Positions 21,107-32,656 are shown, numbered from the stretch's first letter. The stretch: 64,000 bases of DNA from Burkholderia lata (GCF_000012945.1 NC_007510.1:3596001-3660000); one strand, 5' to 3'. Numbers and translations are program-made. Notes: generated by a model from the letters alone, not told the origin.

Positions 21107-22528
21107 ATGTCGAAAACGCCACACGAGGCGCCCGCACTCACCGCTCACGAGGATCACCCCGGCTGGCGAGCCTACCTGAACACGCACATGCTGATCTGCG
21201 TGTTCCTGGGCTTCACGTCGGGCCTGCCCCTCTTCACGCTCGTCTACCTCGTGCAGGCATGGCTGCGCTCCGAGGGCGTGAACCTGAAGGAAATCGGCCT
21301 GTTCGCGCTGATCCAGTTCCCGTACACGTGGAAGTTCCTGTGGGCGCCGCTGATGGACCGCTACGTCCCGCGCCTGCCCGGCTGGCGGCCGGGCCGCCGG
21401 CGCGGCTGGCTGCTGCTCACGCAGCTGCTGGTGGCGGGCGCGATCGCCGCGCTCGGCTTCGTGTCGCCACGCGACTCGATCTGGACGGTCGCCGCGCTCA
21501 CCACGCTCGTCGCGTTCTTCGGCGCGAGCGCCGACATCGTGATCGATGCCTATCGCCGCGAGCTGCTGCGCGATACCGAACAGGGCCTCGGCAACGCCAT
21601 CCACGTGAATGCGTACAAGCTCGCCGCGCTGATCCCCGGCTCGCTGGCGCTGATCCTGTCCGACCACCTGCCGTGGGACGTCGTGTTCGCGATCACCGGT
21701 GCGTTCATGCTGCCGGGCATCCTGATGACGCTCGTCGTGCGCGAGCCCGAAGTGGTCGGCACGCCGCCGCGCAACCTGCGCGACGCAATCGTGCTGCCGT
21801 TCCGCGAATTCATCCAGCGCGACGGCTGGGCCGGCGCGCTGCTCGTCATCGCGTTCATCTTCCTGTTCAAGATCGGCGACACGATGGCCACCACGCTGTC
21901 GACGTCGTTCTTCCTCGACATCGGCTTCTCGCGCACCGAGATCGGCATCGTCGCGAAAACCACCGCGCTCGTCGCGAGCGTTGCTGGCGGCATCATCGGC
22001 GGCGTCTGGCTCGTGAAAATCGGCATCGGCCGCGGGCTGTGGATCTTCGGTGCGCTGCAGATGGTGTCGACGCTCGGCTTCGCGTGGCTCGCGCAGCTCG
22101 GCCCCGGTTCGCCCGTGCTCGCGATGCTCTACGACTTCACCGTGTCGAGCAGCCATGCGATCGCGTCGGCGCTGTCGGTGTTCGGCATTGCCGTCACGCC
22201 GCAATTCAGCCCGATGACCGTCGCGCTCGCGATCGTCTACGGCGCCGAAACCTTCACCACCGGCCTGACGATGGCCGCGTTCGTCGCGTACATCGCGAGC
22301 ACGACCGACCCGCGCTATACGGCCACGCAGTTCGCGCTGTTCACGAGCCTCGCGTCGGTGCCGCGCACGCTCGCGTCGGCCGCGAGCGGCTTCATCGTCG
22401 CGAAGATCGGCTGGTTCGACTACTTCATCGTGTGCACCGCGCTCGCGATTCCAGGCATGCTGCTGCTGTTCAAGATCGCGCCGTGGAACGGGGCCGCACG
22501 CAACGGCGAGGCCAGCCGTGCGCAGTAA
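21107..22528 (+). CDS. ampG: AmpG-type muropeptide permease (MFS)
   Basis: AmpG imports anhydro-muropeptides released in cell-wall turnover. The 473-residue protein has about 14 membrane segments of the major facilitator fold. The first loop YLVQAWLRSEGVNLKEIGLF and the segment PYTWKFLWAPLMDRYVPR are characteristic of AmpG. In bacteria with AmpR-AmpC-like systems it links recycling to beta-lactamase induction; that extension is inference. The next gene overlaps its end by 11 bases. Confidence 0.92.
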   Translation: MSKTPHEAPALTAHEDHPGWRAYLNTHMLICVFLGFTSGLPLFTLVYLVQAWLRSEGVNLKEIGLFALIQFPYTWKFLWAPLMDRYVPRLPGWRPGRRRGWLLLTQLLVAGAIAALGFVSPRDSIWTVAALTTLVAFFGASADIVIDAYRRELLRDTEQGLGNAIHVNAYKLAALIPGSLALILSDHLPWDVVFAITGAFMLPGILMTLVVREPEVVGTPPRNLRDAIVLPFREFIQRDGWAGALLVIAFIFLFKIGDTMATTLSTSFFLDIGFSRTEIGIVAKTTALVASVAGGIIGGVWLVKIGIGRGLWIFGALQMVSTLGFAWLAQLGPGSPVLAMLYDFTVSSSHAIASALSVFGIAVTPQFSPMTVALAIVYGAETFTTGLTMAAFVAYIASTTDPRYTATQFALFTSLASVPRTLASAASGFIVAKIGWFDYFIVCTALAIPGMLLLFKIAPWNGAARNGEASRAQ

Positions 22529-23579
22529 CGGCCTGCACCGCCTCGCGCGCGTTGCGGCTTCATTGAGCGTCGGCGCCGCGGCGCTCGCCGCAGGGTTCGC
22601 CCATGCGACCGACGCCGGCGCGCCCGCTGCCACCGCCGCAGGTTCCGCGCCGGCCGCGGCACCCGCTTCGCCGCCGGCGACGTCGGCTCCCGCCGCCCCC
22701 GCCCAGCCGGCCGCCGCCGAACCCGCGCAACCGACCGGCGGCGCCGCATCGACGAAGGCTTATGCGCAGACGCCGCAGCAGGTCCGCTACGGCGACGCCA
22801 TTGCCTTCCGCACGCTTATTCCGTCACCGCTGCTCGAGCAGCTCACCGCGAACGAATACGCGCAGATCGTGCAGGCGGCCGCCGACAGCAACCGCCTGCT
22901 GCCGGCGAACCAGCCGCGCGTGAAGCGCCTGCGCGCGATCGTCGCGAAGCTCGCGCCGTATTCGGTGAAATGGAACGACCGCGTGAAGAACTGGGCGTGG
23001 GACGTCAACGCGATCCGCTCGCGCGACATTCGCCTGACCTGCCTGCCGGGCGGCAAGGTGCTCGTGTACGGCGGCCTGCTCGACCGGGTCCGCCTGAACG
23101 ACGACGAGCTCGGCGTGCTGCTCGCGCACGGCATCGCACATGCGCTGCGCGAGCACGCGCGCAGCAACTTCAGCGCGACCTCGCAGACGTCGCTGCGCGC
23201 GGCTGCGCTGCCGCCGCTGTTCGGCGTCGGCGAGCCGCTGCCGCAGGCGCTGAACCTCGGCGATCGCCTCCAGGCGCTCCACTACAACGCAACCGACGAG
23301 ACCGAAGCCGACGTGATCGGCGGCGACATCGCCGCCCGCGCGGGCTTCGATCCACGCGCGGCGATCACGCTGTGGGACAAGCTCGCGGTCGCGACGCGCG
23401 GGAACAAGGCGACGGGCTTCATCTACACGCACCCGTACAGCACCGCCCGCCGCCAGGATCTGCTGAACCGCCTGCCGGATCTCATGCCGCTGTACGCGAA
23501 GGCGGTGGGCAAGCGCGTCGACACGCTGCCCGATTACGCGGGCATCAGCGCGCAGCGTCGCAAGGTCGTGCGGCGCTGA
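22518..23579 (+). CDS. M48-like periplasmic protein with altered zinc-protease motif
   Basis: This 353-residue protein has a signal sequence (about 1-30) and an Ala/Pro-rich linker (about 31-78), then an M48 peptidase domain. The expected HExxH motif reads H204-G205-I206-A207-H208: the catalytic glutamate is glycine (codon GGC at 23130-23132). Both zinc-ligand histidines and the downstream ETEAD glutamate are kept, as is the HALREHAR context. It may be a pseudoprotease or bind zinc without hydrolysis. It starts at GTG inside ampG, so it is translationally coupled. Confidence 0.85.
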   Translation: MRSNGLHRLARVAASLSVGAAALAAGFAHATDAGAPAATAAGSAPAAAPASPPATSAPAAPAQPAAAEPAQPTGGAASTKAYAQTPQQVRYGDAIAFRTLIPSPLLEQLTANEYAQIVQAAADSNRLLPANQPRVKRLRAIVAKLAPYSVKWNDRVKNWAWDVNAIRSRDIRLTCLPGGKVLVYGGLLDRVRLNDDELGVLLAHGIAHALREHARSNFSATSQTSLRAAALPPLFGVGEPLPQALNLGDRLQALHYNATDETEADVIGGDIAARAGFDPRAAITLWDKLAVATRGNKATGFIYTHPYSTARRQDLLNRLPDLMPLYAKAVGKRVDTLPDYAGISAQRRKVVRR

Positions 23580-23643
23580 GCACGCGGCAGCGCTGCACAC
23601 CGCTTCCCCGCGCGTGGCACCCCCGCTGCGCGCCGCCGTTCGC

Positions 23644-24600
23644 TCAGGTCGTCAGGTCGATCGCCGCCCGATCGCCAACCGGCCGGCTTCCGCTTTCGCG
23701 CATCCAGCGCACCTCGTCACCCGGACTGCGGCCGAACAGCCGCTTGAACTCACGGCTGAACTGCGACGCGCTCGCATAGCCGACGCGCGCGGCCGCCGCG
23801 CCGGCGCCCACCCCGTCCTGCACCATCATCAGCCGCGCCTGGTGCAGCCGCGCGGTCTTCACGTACTGCATCGGCGAGGTTGCCGTCACGTGCTTGAACT
23901 GCGCATGGAACACCGCGAGACTCATGCCGGCCTCGCGCGCGAGCGTCTCGACGTCGAGGTCGGCCTTCAGGTCCGCATGGATGCGCCGCAGCGCCTTCGC
24001 GATACGGCCGAAGTGATGCTGCTGGACGAGCGCCGCGCGGATCGCATCGCCCTGCTCGCCCGTCAGCACCCGATACGCGATCTCGCGCATGATCGCGGGG
24101 CCCAGCACACGTGTGTCGTGCGGCGACGCGAGCGCTTCGAGCAACCGCACGACCGCATCGGCCAGCGGCGCGTCGAGCGGCGTCGAATCCACGCCGAGCG
24201 GCTCGCTGACGGGCACTCCGAGCGTCTCGTCGAGCAGGATCGCGAGCTCGGCGATCACCGCGAGATCGACGCGGATCGAGATCGCGAGAAACGGCTCGTC
24301 CTGGCTCGCGAAGGTCTCGCATTCGAACGGCAGCGGCACCGACAGCACGAGATATTGCTGCGCGTCGTACACGAACGAGCGCTCGCCGAGATAGCCGAGC
24401 TTGCGCCCCTGGCACACGACGACGATGCTCGGCTCGTACAACACGGGCATGCGCGGCCCCGGCCGGCTCACGCGGATGAAGCGCACGCCGTCGAGCGCCG
24501 CGAGCGTGTCGCCCTCGTTCGGCGCGAGGCGCGTATGCAGCTCGACCATGCGGCGCTGCACGCGGTCGCCTGTATCGGCGAAAAGGGGCTCGAAGCTCAT
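23644..24600 (-). CDS. AraC-family transcriptional regulator
   Basis: This 318-residue protein has an N-terminal AraC_N-type ligand domain (about 20-180; IVVVCQGRKLGYLG, YLVLSVPLPFECET) and a C-terminal pair of helix-turn-helix motifs (AREAGMSLAVFHAQFK and RVGYASASQFSREFKRLFGRSP). Start MSFEPLFADTG at 24600 fits the family; upstream frame extension is unconserved. It is divergent from an alcohol dehydrogenase across 227 bases. Members of this subgroup usually activate a neighbouring oxidoreductase in response to aldehydes, which fits the layout. Confidence 0.9.
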   Translation of the reverse strand: MSFEPLFADTGDRVQRRMVELHTRLAPNEGDTLAALDGVRFIRVSRPGPRMPVLYEPSIVVVCQGRKLGYLGERSFVYDAQQYLVLSVPLPFECETFASQDEPFLAISIRVDLAVIAELAILLDETLGVPVSEPLGVDSTPLDAPLADAVVRLLEALASPHDTRVLGPAIMREIAYRVLTGEQGDAIRAALVQQHHFGRIAKALRRIHADLKADLDVETLAREAGMSLAVFHAQFKHVTATSPMQYVKTARLHQARLMMVQDGVGAGAAAARVGYASASQFSREFKRLFGRSPGDEVRWMRESGSRPVGDRAAIDLTT

Positions 24601-24827
24601 CTGCGTGGTCCTGTCCGGCAAGAGAATCCGGCTCGCAATGTAGCACCTTGAACAGGTTTTGACGGCTGTTTGGACGCACTTAGAGAGGAATAGGCAAATC
24701 TTCCAGACCTTCGTGTATTTCGCTGCGGCGCCGCGCTCCTTACGATGACGTCCTGCCTCGCCGCATCGCCACATGATGCGACGGCAGTCTGTTTCGCCGG
24801 ATGCTTTCCGGACAAGGAGCCCATCGC

Positions 24828-25880
24828 ATGAGCACTACCTATGCCTACGCGGCGACCGATTCGCAGTCGCCGCTCGCCCCGTTCGAATTCCAGCGTCGCG
24901 CGCTGCGCGACCTCGACGTCCAGATCGACGTCCTCTACTGCGGCGTCTGCCACTCGGACCTGCACCAGGCCCGCAACGAATGGCGCAACACGATCTATCC
25001 GGTCGTGCCGGGCCATGAAATCGTCGGCCGCGTGACCGCGACCGGCCCGCAGGTTTCGCGCTTCAAGGTCGGCGAGCTGGTCGGCGTCGGCTGCCTCGTC
25101 GATTCGTGCCGCACCTGCCCGAGCTGCGCCGACGGCCTCGAGCAATATTGCGAGAACGGCTTCGTCGGCACCTACAACGGCCAGGATCGCGTGACGGGCG
25201 ACATCACGTTCGGCGGCTATTCGACGCAGCTCGTCGTCGACGAGGCGTTCGTGCTGCGCGTGCCCGACACGCTCGACCCGGCCGGCGCCGCACCGCTGCT
25301 GTGCGCGGGGATCACGACCTACTCGCCGCTGCGGCAGTGGAACGTCGGCCCCGGCAAGAAGGTCGGCATCGTCGGGCTCGGCGGCCTCGGTCACATGGGC
25401 GTGAAGCTGGCGCGCGCGATGGGTGCGCACGTCGTGCTGTTCACCACGTCGCCGTCGAAGATCGAGGACGGCAAGCGGGTCGGCGCGCACGAAGTCGTGA
25501 TCTCGAAGGACGAAGCGCAGATGAACGCGCACCTGAACAGCTTCGACTTCATCCTGAACACGGTCGCCGCGCAGCACGACCTGAACCCGTTCCTGCACCT
25601 GCTGAAGCGCGACGGCACGATGACGCTGGTCGGCGCGCCGGAGCACGACCATCCGTCGCCGCAGGTGTTCAACCTGATCTTCAAGCGCCGCCGCCTCGCG
25701 GGCTCGCTGATCGGCGGGATCGCGGAAACGCAGGAAATGCTCGACTTCTGCGCGGAGCACGGGATCACGTCGGATATCGAAACGATTCCGATGCAGCAGA
25801 TCAACGCGGCCTACGAGCGGATGCTGAAGAGCGACGTGAAGTACCGGTTCGTGATCGACATGGCGTCGATCAAGCATTGA
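24828..25880 (+). CDS. Zn-dependent NAD(P) alcohol/aldehyde dehydrogenase (YahK/Ahr type)
   Basis: This 350-residue medium-chain dehydrogenase reduces aldehydes with NADPH, judging by its YahK/Ahr relatives. Catalytic zinc ligands are CGVCHSD (C38) and GHEIVG, the structural zinc loop is CRTCPSCADGLEQYC, and the Rossmann motif is GLGGLGHMGVKLA. An AAGGAG Shine-Dalgarno sits upstream of the ATG. The divergent AraC gene is the likely regulator. Substrate preference (broad aldehydes, cinnamyl or furfural type) is inference. Confidence 0.92.
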   Translation: MSTTYAYAATDSQSPLAPFEFQRRALRDLDVQIDVLYCGVCHSDLHQARNEWRNTIYPVVPGHEIVGRVTATGPQVSRFKVGELVGVGCLVDSCRTCPSCADGLEQYCENGFVGTYNGQDRVTGDITFGGYSTQLVVDEAFVLRVPDTLDPAGAAPLLCAGITTYSPLRQWNVGPGKKVGIVGLGGLGHMGVKLARAMGAHVVLFTTSPSKIEDGKRVGAHEVVISKDEAQMNAHLNSFDFILNTVAAQHDLNPFLHLLKRDGTMTLVGAPEHDHPSPQVFNLIFKRRRLAGSLIGGIAETQEMLDFCAEHGITSDIETIPMQQINAAYERMLKSDVKYRFVIDMASIKH

Positions 25881-25920
25881 GCGCCGCCGGGCGGCATGCA
25901 CGATCGCCGCCCCAAAAAGA

Positions 25921-25955
25921 AACGGGCCGCATGTTCGACATGCGGCCCGTTTTTG
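25921..25955. terminator. Bidirectional terminator
   Basis: A 13-bp stem (25921-25933 with 25939-25951) with loop TTCGA has T-runs on the plus strand and, from the upstream A-run, on the minus strand. It serves both the dehydrogenase and xthA. Confidence 0.92.
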
Positions 25956-26007
25956 CATCCGGCGGCCGGACGATCCGGCTGCTACGCGCGCGGCGCAGCG
26001 CGGGACG

Positions 26008-26781
26008 TCACTTCTTGTAGTCGTAGTCGATCGTCAGCGGCGCATGATCGCTGAACTTGATGTCCTTGAAGATCGACGTGCTTTTCGCGGTGCCGGCCAC
26101 ACCCGGCGTCGCGATCTGGTAATCGATCCGCCACCCGACGTTCTTCGCATACGCCTGGCCGCGGTTGCTCCACCACGTGTACTGCTCGGCGCGCGGGTCG
26201 AGCGTGCGGAACACGTCGACATAGCCGACATCGTCGAACAGCTTCGTGAGCCATTCGCGCTCTTCCGGCAGGCAGCCCGAGTTCTTCTGGTTGCTCTTCC
26301 AGTTCTTGATGTCGATTTCCTTGTGGACGATGTTCACGTCGCCGCACAGGATCACCTCGCGCTTCTTCTTCAGCGCGGCGAGGTGCGGCATGAACTCGTC
26401 CATGAAGCGGTACTTCGCCTGCTGGCGCTCTTCGCCGCTCGAGCCGGACGGCACGTACACCGACACGACCGACAGCTTGCCGTAGCGCGCCTCGACGTAG
26501 CGCCCTTCGGCATCGAATTCGCTGCTGCCGAAGCCGATGATCACGTCATCGGGCTCGCGGCGGCTGTACACGCCCGCGCCGCTGTAGCCCTTCTTCTCGG
26601 CGTGGTGGAAATAGCTCTTGAAGCCGTGCGGCTCGACGAATTCGGCCGGCAGGTCGTCGGCCGAGACCTTGATTTCCTGCACGCACACGCAATCGGCGTT
26701 CTGTTCGCCGAGCCACTCGAAGAAGCCCTTCTTCGCGGCGGAGCGGATGCCGTTCAGGTTGGCGGTAATCACTCGCATCAT
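26008..26781 (-). CDS. xthA: Exodeoxyribonuclease III
   Basis: XthA is an AP endonuclease and 3'-repair exonuclease. The 257-residue protein shows the EEP-superfamily residues: the N-in-LNGIRSAAKKGF start, E in CVQEIKVS, Y/D/N in CGDVNIVHKEID, and the final DHAPLTIDYDY. Two Met codons (MM) are available at the start. It lies 41 bases downstream of ppk2 and is probably co-transcribed with it. Confidence 0.95.
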   Translation of the reverse strand: MMRVITANLNGIRSAAKKGFFEWLGEQNADCVCVQEIKVSADDLPAEFVEPHGFKSYFHHAEKKGYSGAGVYSRREPDDVIIGFGSSEFDAEGRYVEARYGKLSVVSVYVPSGSSGEERQQAKYRFMDEFMPHLAALKKKREVILCGDVNIVHKEIDIKNWKSNQKNSGCLPEEREWLTKLFDDVGYVDVFRTLDPRAEQYTWWSNRGQAYAKNVGWRIDYQIATPGVAGTAKSTSIFKDIKFSDHAPLTIDYDYKK

Positions 26782-26822
26782 GTCGGATTCCGTTCAGTTC
26801 GATGTTTTTTCAGGGGTGCAGC

Positions 26823-27662
26823 TTAGCGGATCTTCACGCCTTCGAGCTCGGGCTTCGGCGGCGGGAATTCCAGCTTCATGTCGGTCATCGTGCGCAGCAG
26901 CAGCTCGGCGATCATCACATTGCGGTGCGTCTTCGAGTTCGCCGGGATCACATACCACGGCGCATGCTCGGCCGACGTCGCGGCGAGCGCGTCGCGGTAG
27001 GCGGACTGGTACGCGTCCCAGTGCTTGCGTGCGTCGAGATCGGAGATGTCGAACTTCCAGTGCTTGGTCGGATCGTCGATGCGCGCCTGCAGCCGCTCGC
27101 GCTGCTCGTCCTTCGAGATGTGCAGGAAGCACTTGATGATCGTCGTGCCGTTCTCGACCAGCATCGTCTCGAAATCGCGGATCTGCCGGTAGCGGCGCTC
27201 GCATTCCTTCGCGTCGATCAGGTCGAGCACGCGCGGCACGAGCACGTCTTCATAGTGGCTGCGGTTGAAGATCGCGAGCTCGCCCGCGGCCGGCACCTGC
27301 GCATGCACGCGCCACAGGAAGTCGTGCGCGGCCTCGATCGGCGTGGGCGCCTTGAACGGCACGACGCGCAGGCCGAGCGGATCGACCTCGCGGAACACCG
27401 CGCGCACGGTGCCGTCCTTGCCGCTGGTGTCCATCCCCTGCAGCACGAGCAGCACGCGCTTCTTCTGCTGTGTGTGCAGGCGCTCCTGCTGCACGTCGAG
27501 CTCGGTCGACACGGCCGACAGCCGTTCGCGGTCGTCGTCCTTCGAACCGGACGAGAACGGCTTCGCGGCCGGGTCGAACGCATCGAGCTTGAATGCTGCG
27601 GCTTCCTTCTCGCGCGTGCTGTACGGCACGCGGAAATCGTCGAGCGACGGTTGTTTCGCCAT
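26823..27662 (-). CDS. ppk2: Polyphosphate kinase 2 family protein
   Basis: This 279-residue single-domain PPK2 protein phosphorylates nucleotides from polyphosphate. Walker A GMDTSGKDG (about 70-78), Walker B NRSHYEDVLVPRV and the lid region with ERERRYRQ-like basic residues are present. Whether it acts on NMPs, NDPs or both cannot be read off with certainty. Start MAKQPSLDDF at 27662 is preferred to an upstream Met lacking conservation. It is separated from gatB by a hairpin. Confidence 0.9.
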   Translation of the reverse strand: MAKQPSLDDFRVPYSTREKEAAAFKLDAFDPAAKPFSSGSKDDDRERLSAVSTELDVQQERLHTQQKKRVLLVLQGMDTSGKDGTVRAVFREVDPLGLRVVPFKAPTPIEAAHDFLWRVHAQVPAAGELAIFNRSHYEDVLVPRVLDLIDAKECERRYRQIRDFETMLVENGTTIIKCFLHISKDEQRERLQARIDDPTKHWKFDISDLDARKHWDAYQSAYRDALAATSAEHAPWYVIPANSKTHRNVMIAELLLRTMTDMKLEFPPPKPELEGVKIR

Positions 27663-27715
27663 TCGTTCCTCCGTTGGACGCTGTGGTGCATACGATAACG
27701 CATCCACCAAACGCA

Positions 27716-27748
27716 ACGGGCCGCCCCGAACAGTTCGGGGCGGCCCGT
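27716..27748 (-). terminator. gatCAB hairpin terminator
   Basis: A 15-bp perfect stem with a 3-base loop lies 32 bases beyond the gatB stop. The trailing T content is low on the minus strand (TTGCGTTT), so it may work partly with rho. Confidence 0.6.
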
Positions 27749-27779
27749 CGTCATGCGCGGTTCAGGCGCGCGGTCATGC

Positions 27780-29255
27780 TCAGCCGAGCTTCTTCTTCAG
27801 CAGTTCGTTGACCTGCTGCGGATTGGCCTTGCCCTTGGTCGCCTTCATCGCCTGGCCGATCAGCGCGTTGAACGCCTTCTCCTTGCCCGCGCGGAATTCC
27901 TCGACCGACTTCGCGTTCGCCGCGAGCACTTCGTCGATGATCGCTTCCAGCGCGCCGGTGTCGGAGATCTGCTTCAGCCCCTTCGCGTCGATGATGCGGT
28001 CGGCCGCCCCTTCGTCGTCGGCCTTCTCGTCCCAGATCGTCGTGAAGATTTCCTTCGCGATCTTGTTCGAGATCGTGCCGTCGGCGATGCGCTGCAGCAC
28101 GAGTGCGAGCTGCGCAGCCGAGACCGGAATCGCGTCGATCTCGATGCCGTCGCGGTTCAGCTGCGACGAAACGTCGCCCATCAGCCAGTTCGCGGCGATC
28201 TTCGCGTTCGCGGTGCCCGCCTTCGCGACCACGGCCTCGAAGTACGCGGCCATCGCCTTGCTCGACGTCAGCACGCCCGCGTCGTACGCGGACACGCCGT
28301 ATTCGTCGGCGAAGCGCTGCTGCATCGCGGCCGGCAGCTCGGGCATCCCGGACTGCACGCGCTCGATCCAGTCCTGGCCGATCACGAGCGGCATCAGGTC
28401 GGGGTCGGGGAAGTAGCGGTAATCGTGCGCGTCTTCCTTGCTGCGCATCGAACGCGTCTCGCGCTTGTCCGGATCGTAGAGGCGCGTTTCCTGGACGACT
28501 TCGCCGCCGTCCTCGATCAGCTCGATCTGGCGACGCACTTCGAAATTGATCGCTTCCTCGAGGAACCGGAACGAGTTCAGGTTCTTGATTTCCGCGCGCG
28601 TGCCGAACTTCTCCTGGCCGATCGGGCGCACCGACACGTTCGCGTCGCAGCGGAACGAGCCTTCCTGCATGTTGCCGTCGCAGATGCCGAGCCACACGAC
28701 GAGCCCGTGCAGCGCCTTCGCGTAGGCCACGGCCTCGGCCGCGCTGCGCATTTCCGGCTCGGTGACGATCTCGAGCAGCGGCGTGCCCGCACGGTTCAGG
28801 TCGATCCCCGTCATCCCGGCGAAGTCTTCATGCAGCGACTTGCCCGCATCTTCCTCGAGGTGCGCGCGGGTCAGGTTGACGGTCTTTTCGTACGCGTCCT
28901 TGCCGGCCTTTTCGTTGGCAGGCACCTGGATCGTGATCTGGCCGCCCTGCACGACCGGAATCTCGTACTGGCTGATCTGATAGCCCTTCGGCAGATCGGG
29001 GTAGAAATAATTCTTGCGCGCGAAGATGCTGCGCGGCGCGATGGTCGAGCCAATCGCGAGGCCGAAGCGAATCGCGCGTTCGACCGCACCGCGGTTCAGC
29101 ACCGGCAGCACGCCCGGCAGCGCCAGGTCGACCGGGCAGGCCTGCGTGTTCGGCTCGGCGCCGAACTGCGTCGACGCGCCCGAGAAAATCTTCGAGACGG
29201 TCGACAGTTGCGCGTGCGTCTCGAGACCGATGACGACTTCCCATTGAGTTGCCAT
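27780..29255 (-). CDS. gatB: Asp/Glu-tRNA amidotransferase subunit B
   Basis: GatB is the kinase/amidation subunit that converts misacylated Glu-tRNA(Gln) and Asp-tRNA(Asn). The 491-residue protein starts [17 protein letters not shown] and has the cradle-domain motifs ([16 protein letters not shown]) and a C-terminal YqeY-like tail domain ending NELLKKKLG. Its start lies four bases after the gatA stop (TAA GCAC ATG), so expression is coupled. The frame is open upstream to 29396 without conservation. Confidence 0.97.
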   Translation of the reverse strand: MATQWEVVIGLETHAQLSTVSKIFSGASTQFGAEPNTQACPVDLALPGVLPVLNRGAVERAIRFGLAIGSTIAPRSIFARKNYFYPDLPKGYQISQYEIPVVQGGQITIQVPANEKAGKDAYEKTVNLTRAHLEEDAGKSLHEDFAGMTGIDLNRAGTPLLEIVTEPEMRSAAEAVAYAKALHGLVVWLGICDGNMQEGSFRCDANVSVRPIGQEKFGTRAEIKNLNSFRFLEEAINFEVRRQIELIEDGGEVVQETRLYDPDKRETRSMRSKEDAHDYRYFPDPDLMPLVIGQDWIERVQSGMPELPAAMQQRFADEYGVSAYDAGVLTSSKAMAAYFEAVVAKAGTANAKIAANWLMGDVSSQLNRDGIEIDAIPVSAAQLALVLQRIADGTISNKIAKEIFTTIWDEKADDEGAADRIIDAKGLKQISDTGALEAIIDEVLAANAKSVEEFRAGKEKAFNALIGQAMKATKGKANPQQVNELLKKKLG

Positions 29256-29259
29256 GTGC

Positions 29260-30750
29260 TTACACCCCCGCCGGAACTTGCTTGTGCCAGTCGGTCGCGC
29301 GCTGGAACGCGTCCGCGACCTGCAGCATCCGGGCTTCGTTGAAATAGTTGCCGATGATCTGCAGGCCGACCGGGCGCTTCGCGTTCGCGCCCGCACCGAA
29401 GCCGCACGGCACGCTCATGCCGGGCAGGCCGGCGAGGCTCACCGACAGCGTGTAGATATCCGCGAGATACATCTGCACCGGATCGTCACCCTTCGAGCCG
29501 AGATCCCATGCGACCGTCGGCGACGCCGGGCCCATGATCACGTCGCAGGACTTGAACGCTTCCTGGAAATCGTTCGCGATGATGCGGCGGATCTTCTGCG
29601 CCTGCAGGTAGTACGCGTCGTAGTAGCCGTGCGACAGCACGTACGCGCCGACCAGAATCCGGCGCTTCACCTCGGGGCCGAAGCCTTCCGCGCGCGACTT
29701 CTTGTACATGTCGAGCAGGTCGCCGTACTGCGCGGCGCGGTGGCCGAAGCGCACGCCGTCGAAACGCGACAGGTTCGACGACGCTTCCGCCGGCGCGATC
29801 ACGTAGTACACGGGGATCGACAGTTCCGTCTTGGGCAGCGACACGGGCACGAGCGTCGCGCCGAGCGCTTCATACTGCTTCAGGGCCGCGTCGATCGTCG
29901 CGCGCACGTCGTCGGCGAGGCCGTCGCCGAAATACTCGTTCGGCAGGCCGATGCGCAGGCCCGCGAGCGGCTTGCCTGCATCGTTGCCGGCCGCCCACGG
30001 CTGGCCGAGGTGGCGCGTGAAGTCTTCGTCTTCGCGCTCGAGGCTCGTCGAGTCGCGCTCGTCGAAGCCGGCCATCGCGTTCAGCAGCAGCGCGCAGTCG
30101 GACGCGCTCTGCGCCATCGGGCCGCCCTGGTCGAGCGACGACGCGAACGCGATCATCCCGTAGCGCGACACGCGGCCGTAGGTCGGCTTGATGCCCGTCA
30201 CGCCCGCGAACGACGCGGGCTGGCGGATCGAGCCGCCGGTGTCGGTGCCGGTCGCGGCCGGCGCGAGGCGCGCGGCGACGGCGGCCGAGCTGCCGCCCGA
30301 GCTGCCGCCCGGCACCGCGTTGGTGTCCCACGGGTTCTTCACCGCGCCGAACGCCGAATTCTCGTTCGACGAGCCCATCGCGAACTCGTCCATGTTGGTC
30401 TTGCCGAGCGTGACCATGCCGGCCGCCTGCAGGCGGGCGACGACGGTCGCGTCGAACGGGCTCTCGTAGTTCGCGAGCATCTTCGAGCCGGCGGTCGAGT
30501 GCCAGCCGCGCGTGACGAAGACATCCTTGTGCGCGATCGGCAGGCCGGTGAGCGCGCCGCCCGCGCCGCGCGCGAGCTCGGCGTCGGCAGCTTTCGCCTG
30601 CGCGAGGGTCAGATCGGCATCGACGTGGACGAACGCGTTCAGGTCGCGCGCGGCTTCGATCCGTTTCAGGTAGAGCTGCGCGAGCTCGACGGCCGAGCAT
30701 TCCTTGGCGGCGAGCGCGGCGCGCAGTTCAGTCAGGCTTTTTGCGTGCAT
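29260..30750 (-). CDS. gatA: Asp/Glu-tRNA amidotransferase subunit A
   Basis: GatA is the glutaminase of the GatCAB complex and delivers ammonia through a channel to GatB. The 496-residue amidase-signature protein has the Ser-cisSer-Lys triad: K in LPIAHKDVF, cis-Ser in [13 protein letters not shown], and nucleophile Ser in [12 protein letters not shown]. It lies between gatC (69 bases upstream) and gatB. The presence of the complex suggests an indirect route to Gln-tRNA or Asn-tRNA. Confidence 0.97.
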   Translation of the reverse strand: MHAKSLTELRAALAAKECSAVELAQLYLKRIEAARDLNAFVHVDADLTLAQAKAADAELARGAGGALTGLPIAHKDVFVTRGWHSTAGSKMLANYESPFDATVVARLQAAGMVTLGKTNMDEFAMGSSNENSAFGAVKNPWDTNAVPGGSSGGSSAAVAARLAPAATGTDTGGSIRQPASFAGVTGIKPTYGRVSRYGMIAFASSLDQGGPMAQSASDCALLLNAMAGFDERDSTSLEREDEDFTRHLGQPWAAGNDAGKPLAGLRIGLPNEYFGDGLADDVRATIDAALKQYEALGATLVPVSLPKTELSIPVYYVIAPAEASSNLSRFDGVRFGHRAAQYGDLLDMYKKSRAEGFGPEVKRRILVGAYVLSHGYYDAYYLQAQKIRRIIANDFQEAFKSCDVIMGPASPTVAWDLGSKGDDPVQMYLADIYTLSVSLAGLPGMSVPCGFGAGANAKRPVGLQIIGNYFNEARMLQVADAFQRATDWHKQVPAGV

Positions 30751-30819
30751 TGAGTGGTTTTCCTGGGAATTCTGGGTGGCGCGCGGCGCAAAGGCGGCGG
30801 CGCGCTTGTCATCGAATGC

Positions 30820-31119
30820 TTACTCGATCACCTTCGGCACAAGATAGAGGCCGTCCTGGACGGCCGGCGCCGGACGCTGGTTGTCGTCGCGATTGACGAC
30901 TTCCGTCACGGCGTCTTCGCGCAGGCGCTGCGCGACTTCCTGGATCTGTTCGATCGGGTGGGCGAGCGGCGCGATGCCGGCGGTGTCGACCGCCTGCATC
31001 TGCTCGACGAGGCCGAAGAGTTCATTGAGCTGGCCGAGCATGTGCTCGGCGTCGGCGTCGGCCATTTCGAGTCGCGCCAGGTGCGCGATGCGTTTCACAT
31101 CGGTCAGGGTCAGGGCCAT
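30820..31119 (-). CDS. gatC: Asp/Glu-tRNA amidotransferase subunit C
   Basis: This 99-residue protein wraps around GatA and GatB and stabilises the complex. It starts [19 protein letters not shown] and ends with the usual R-E-D-x-V helix. It is first in the gatCAB operon and divergent from mreB. Confidence 0.95.
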   Translation of the reverse strand: MALTLTDVKRIAHLARLEMADADAEHMLGQLNELFGLVEQMQAVDTAGIAPLAHPIEQIQEVAQRLREDAVTEVVNRDDNQRPAPAVQDGLYLVPKVIE

Positions 31120-31486
31120 GCGATCACCGGAAAAACAAGGCTGCGCAGCGCATCAAAAGCAGCACTGCCGCGGGGGGTTGGAGGGTGCGATCCCACCCTC
31201 AAAAATCGGGGCCGAAGCGGCAAAAATACCGGCCGTTTCGATTCAAATACCGTGAAATTATAAGGTATCATTACGCGTTCGACCCAAACCCGGCAGCCTT
31301 TTCCCGCACCGTTTCGCCCCGCTTCGGCAAGCCGTGCGTGCATCGTGCGATCCCCGGTAGACATCACTCGCAGCTTCGTGCGCCGCGGCGGCCGCTTCCG
31401 CCACGCTTCCCGAGGCTGTTATTTTTTCCGCTGCCGCCCTCAGCGCTCGCTATGCAGGGCCGGCCCAGAGCGAAACAGGATTCTGA
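31120..31486. other. Divergent promoter region, gatC and mreB
   Basis: This is a 367-base region with a short AT-rich patch at about 31245-31275. It contains TATAAT on the minus strand (31262-31257) for gatC and TATAAG/TATCAT on the plus strand for mreB. Their -35 elements are weak. I see no RNA gene or terminator. Confidence 0.4.
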
Positions 31487-32530
<1,044 letters not shown>

Positions 32531-32656
32531 TCGTCCAGGCAGTCTTCCTGACATGACGCAACCGCGGCGTGGCCGGCTCGCTCGTTTAGAACGAACCGCC
32601 GCGCCGTTTGCGCGTCTGAGCATCATTTAACCGATCATTCGCGCCCGGCGCCGACC

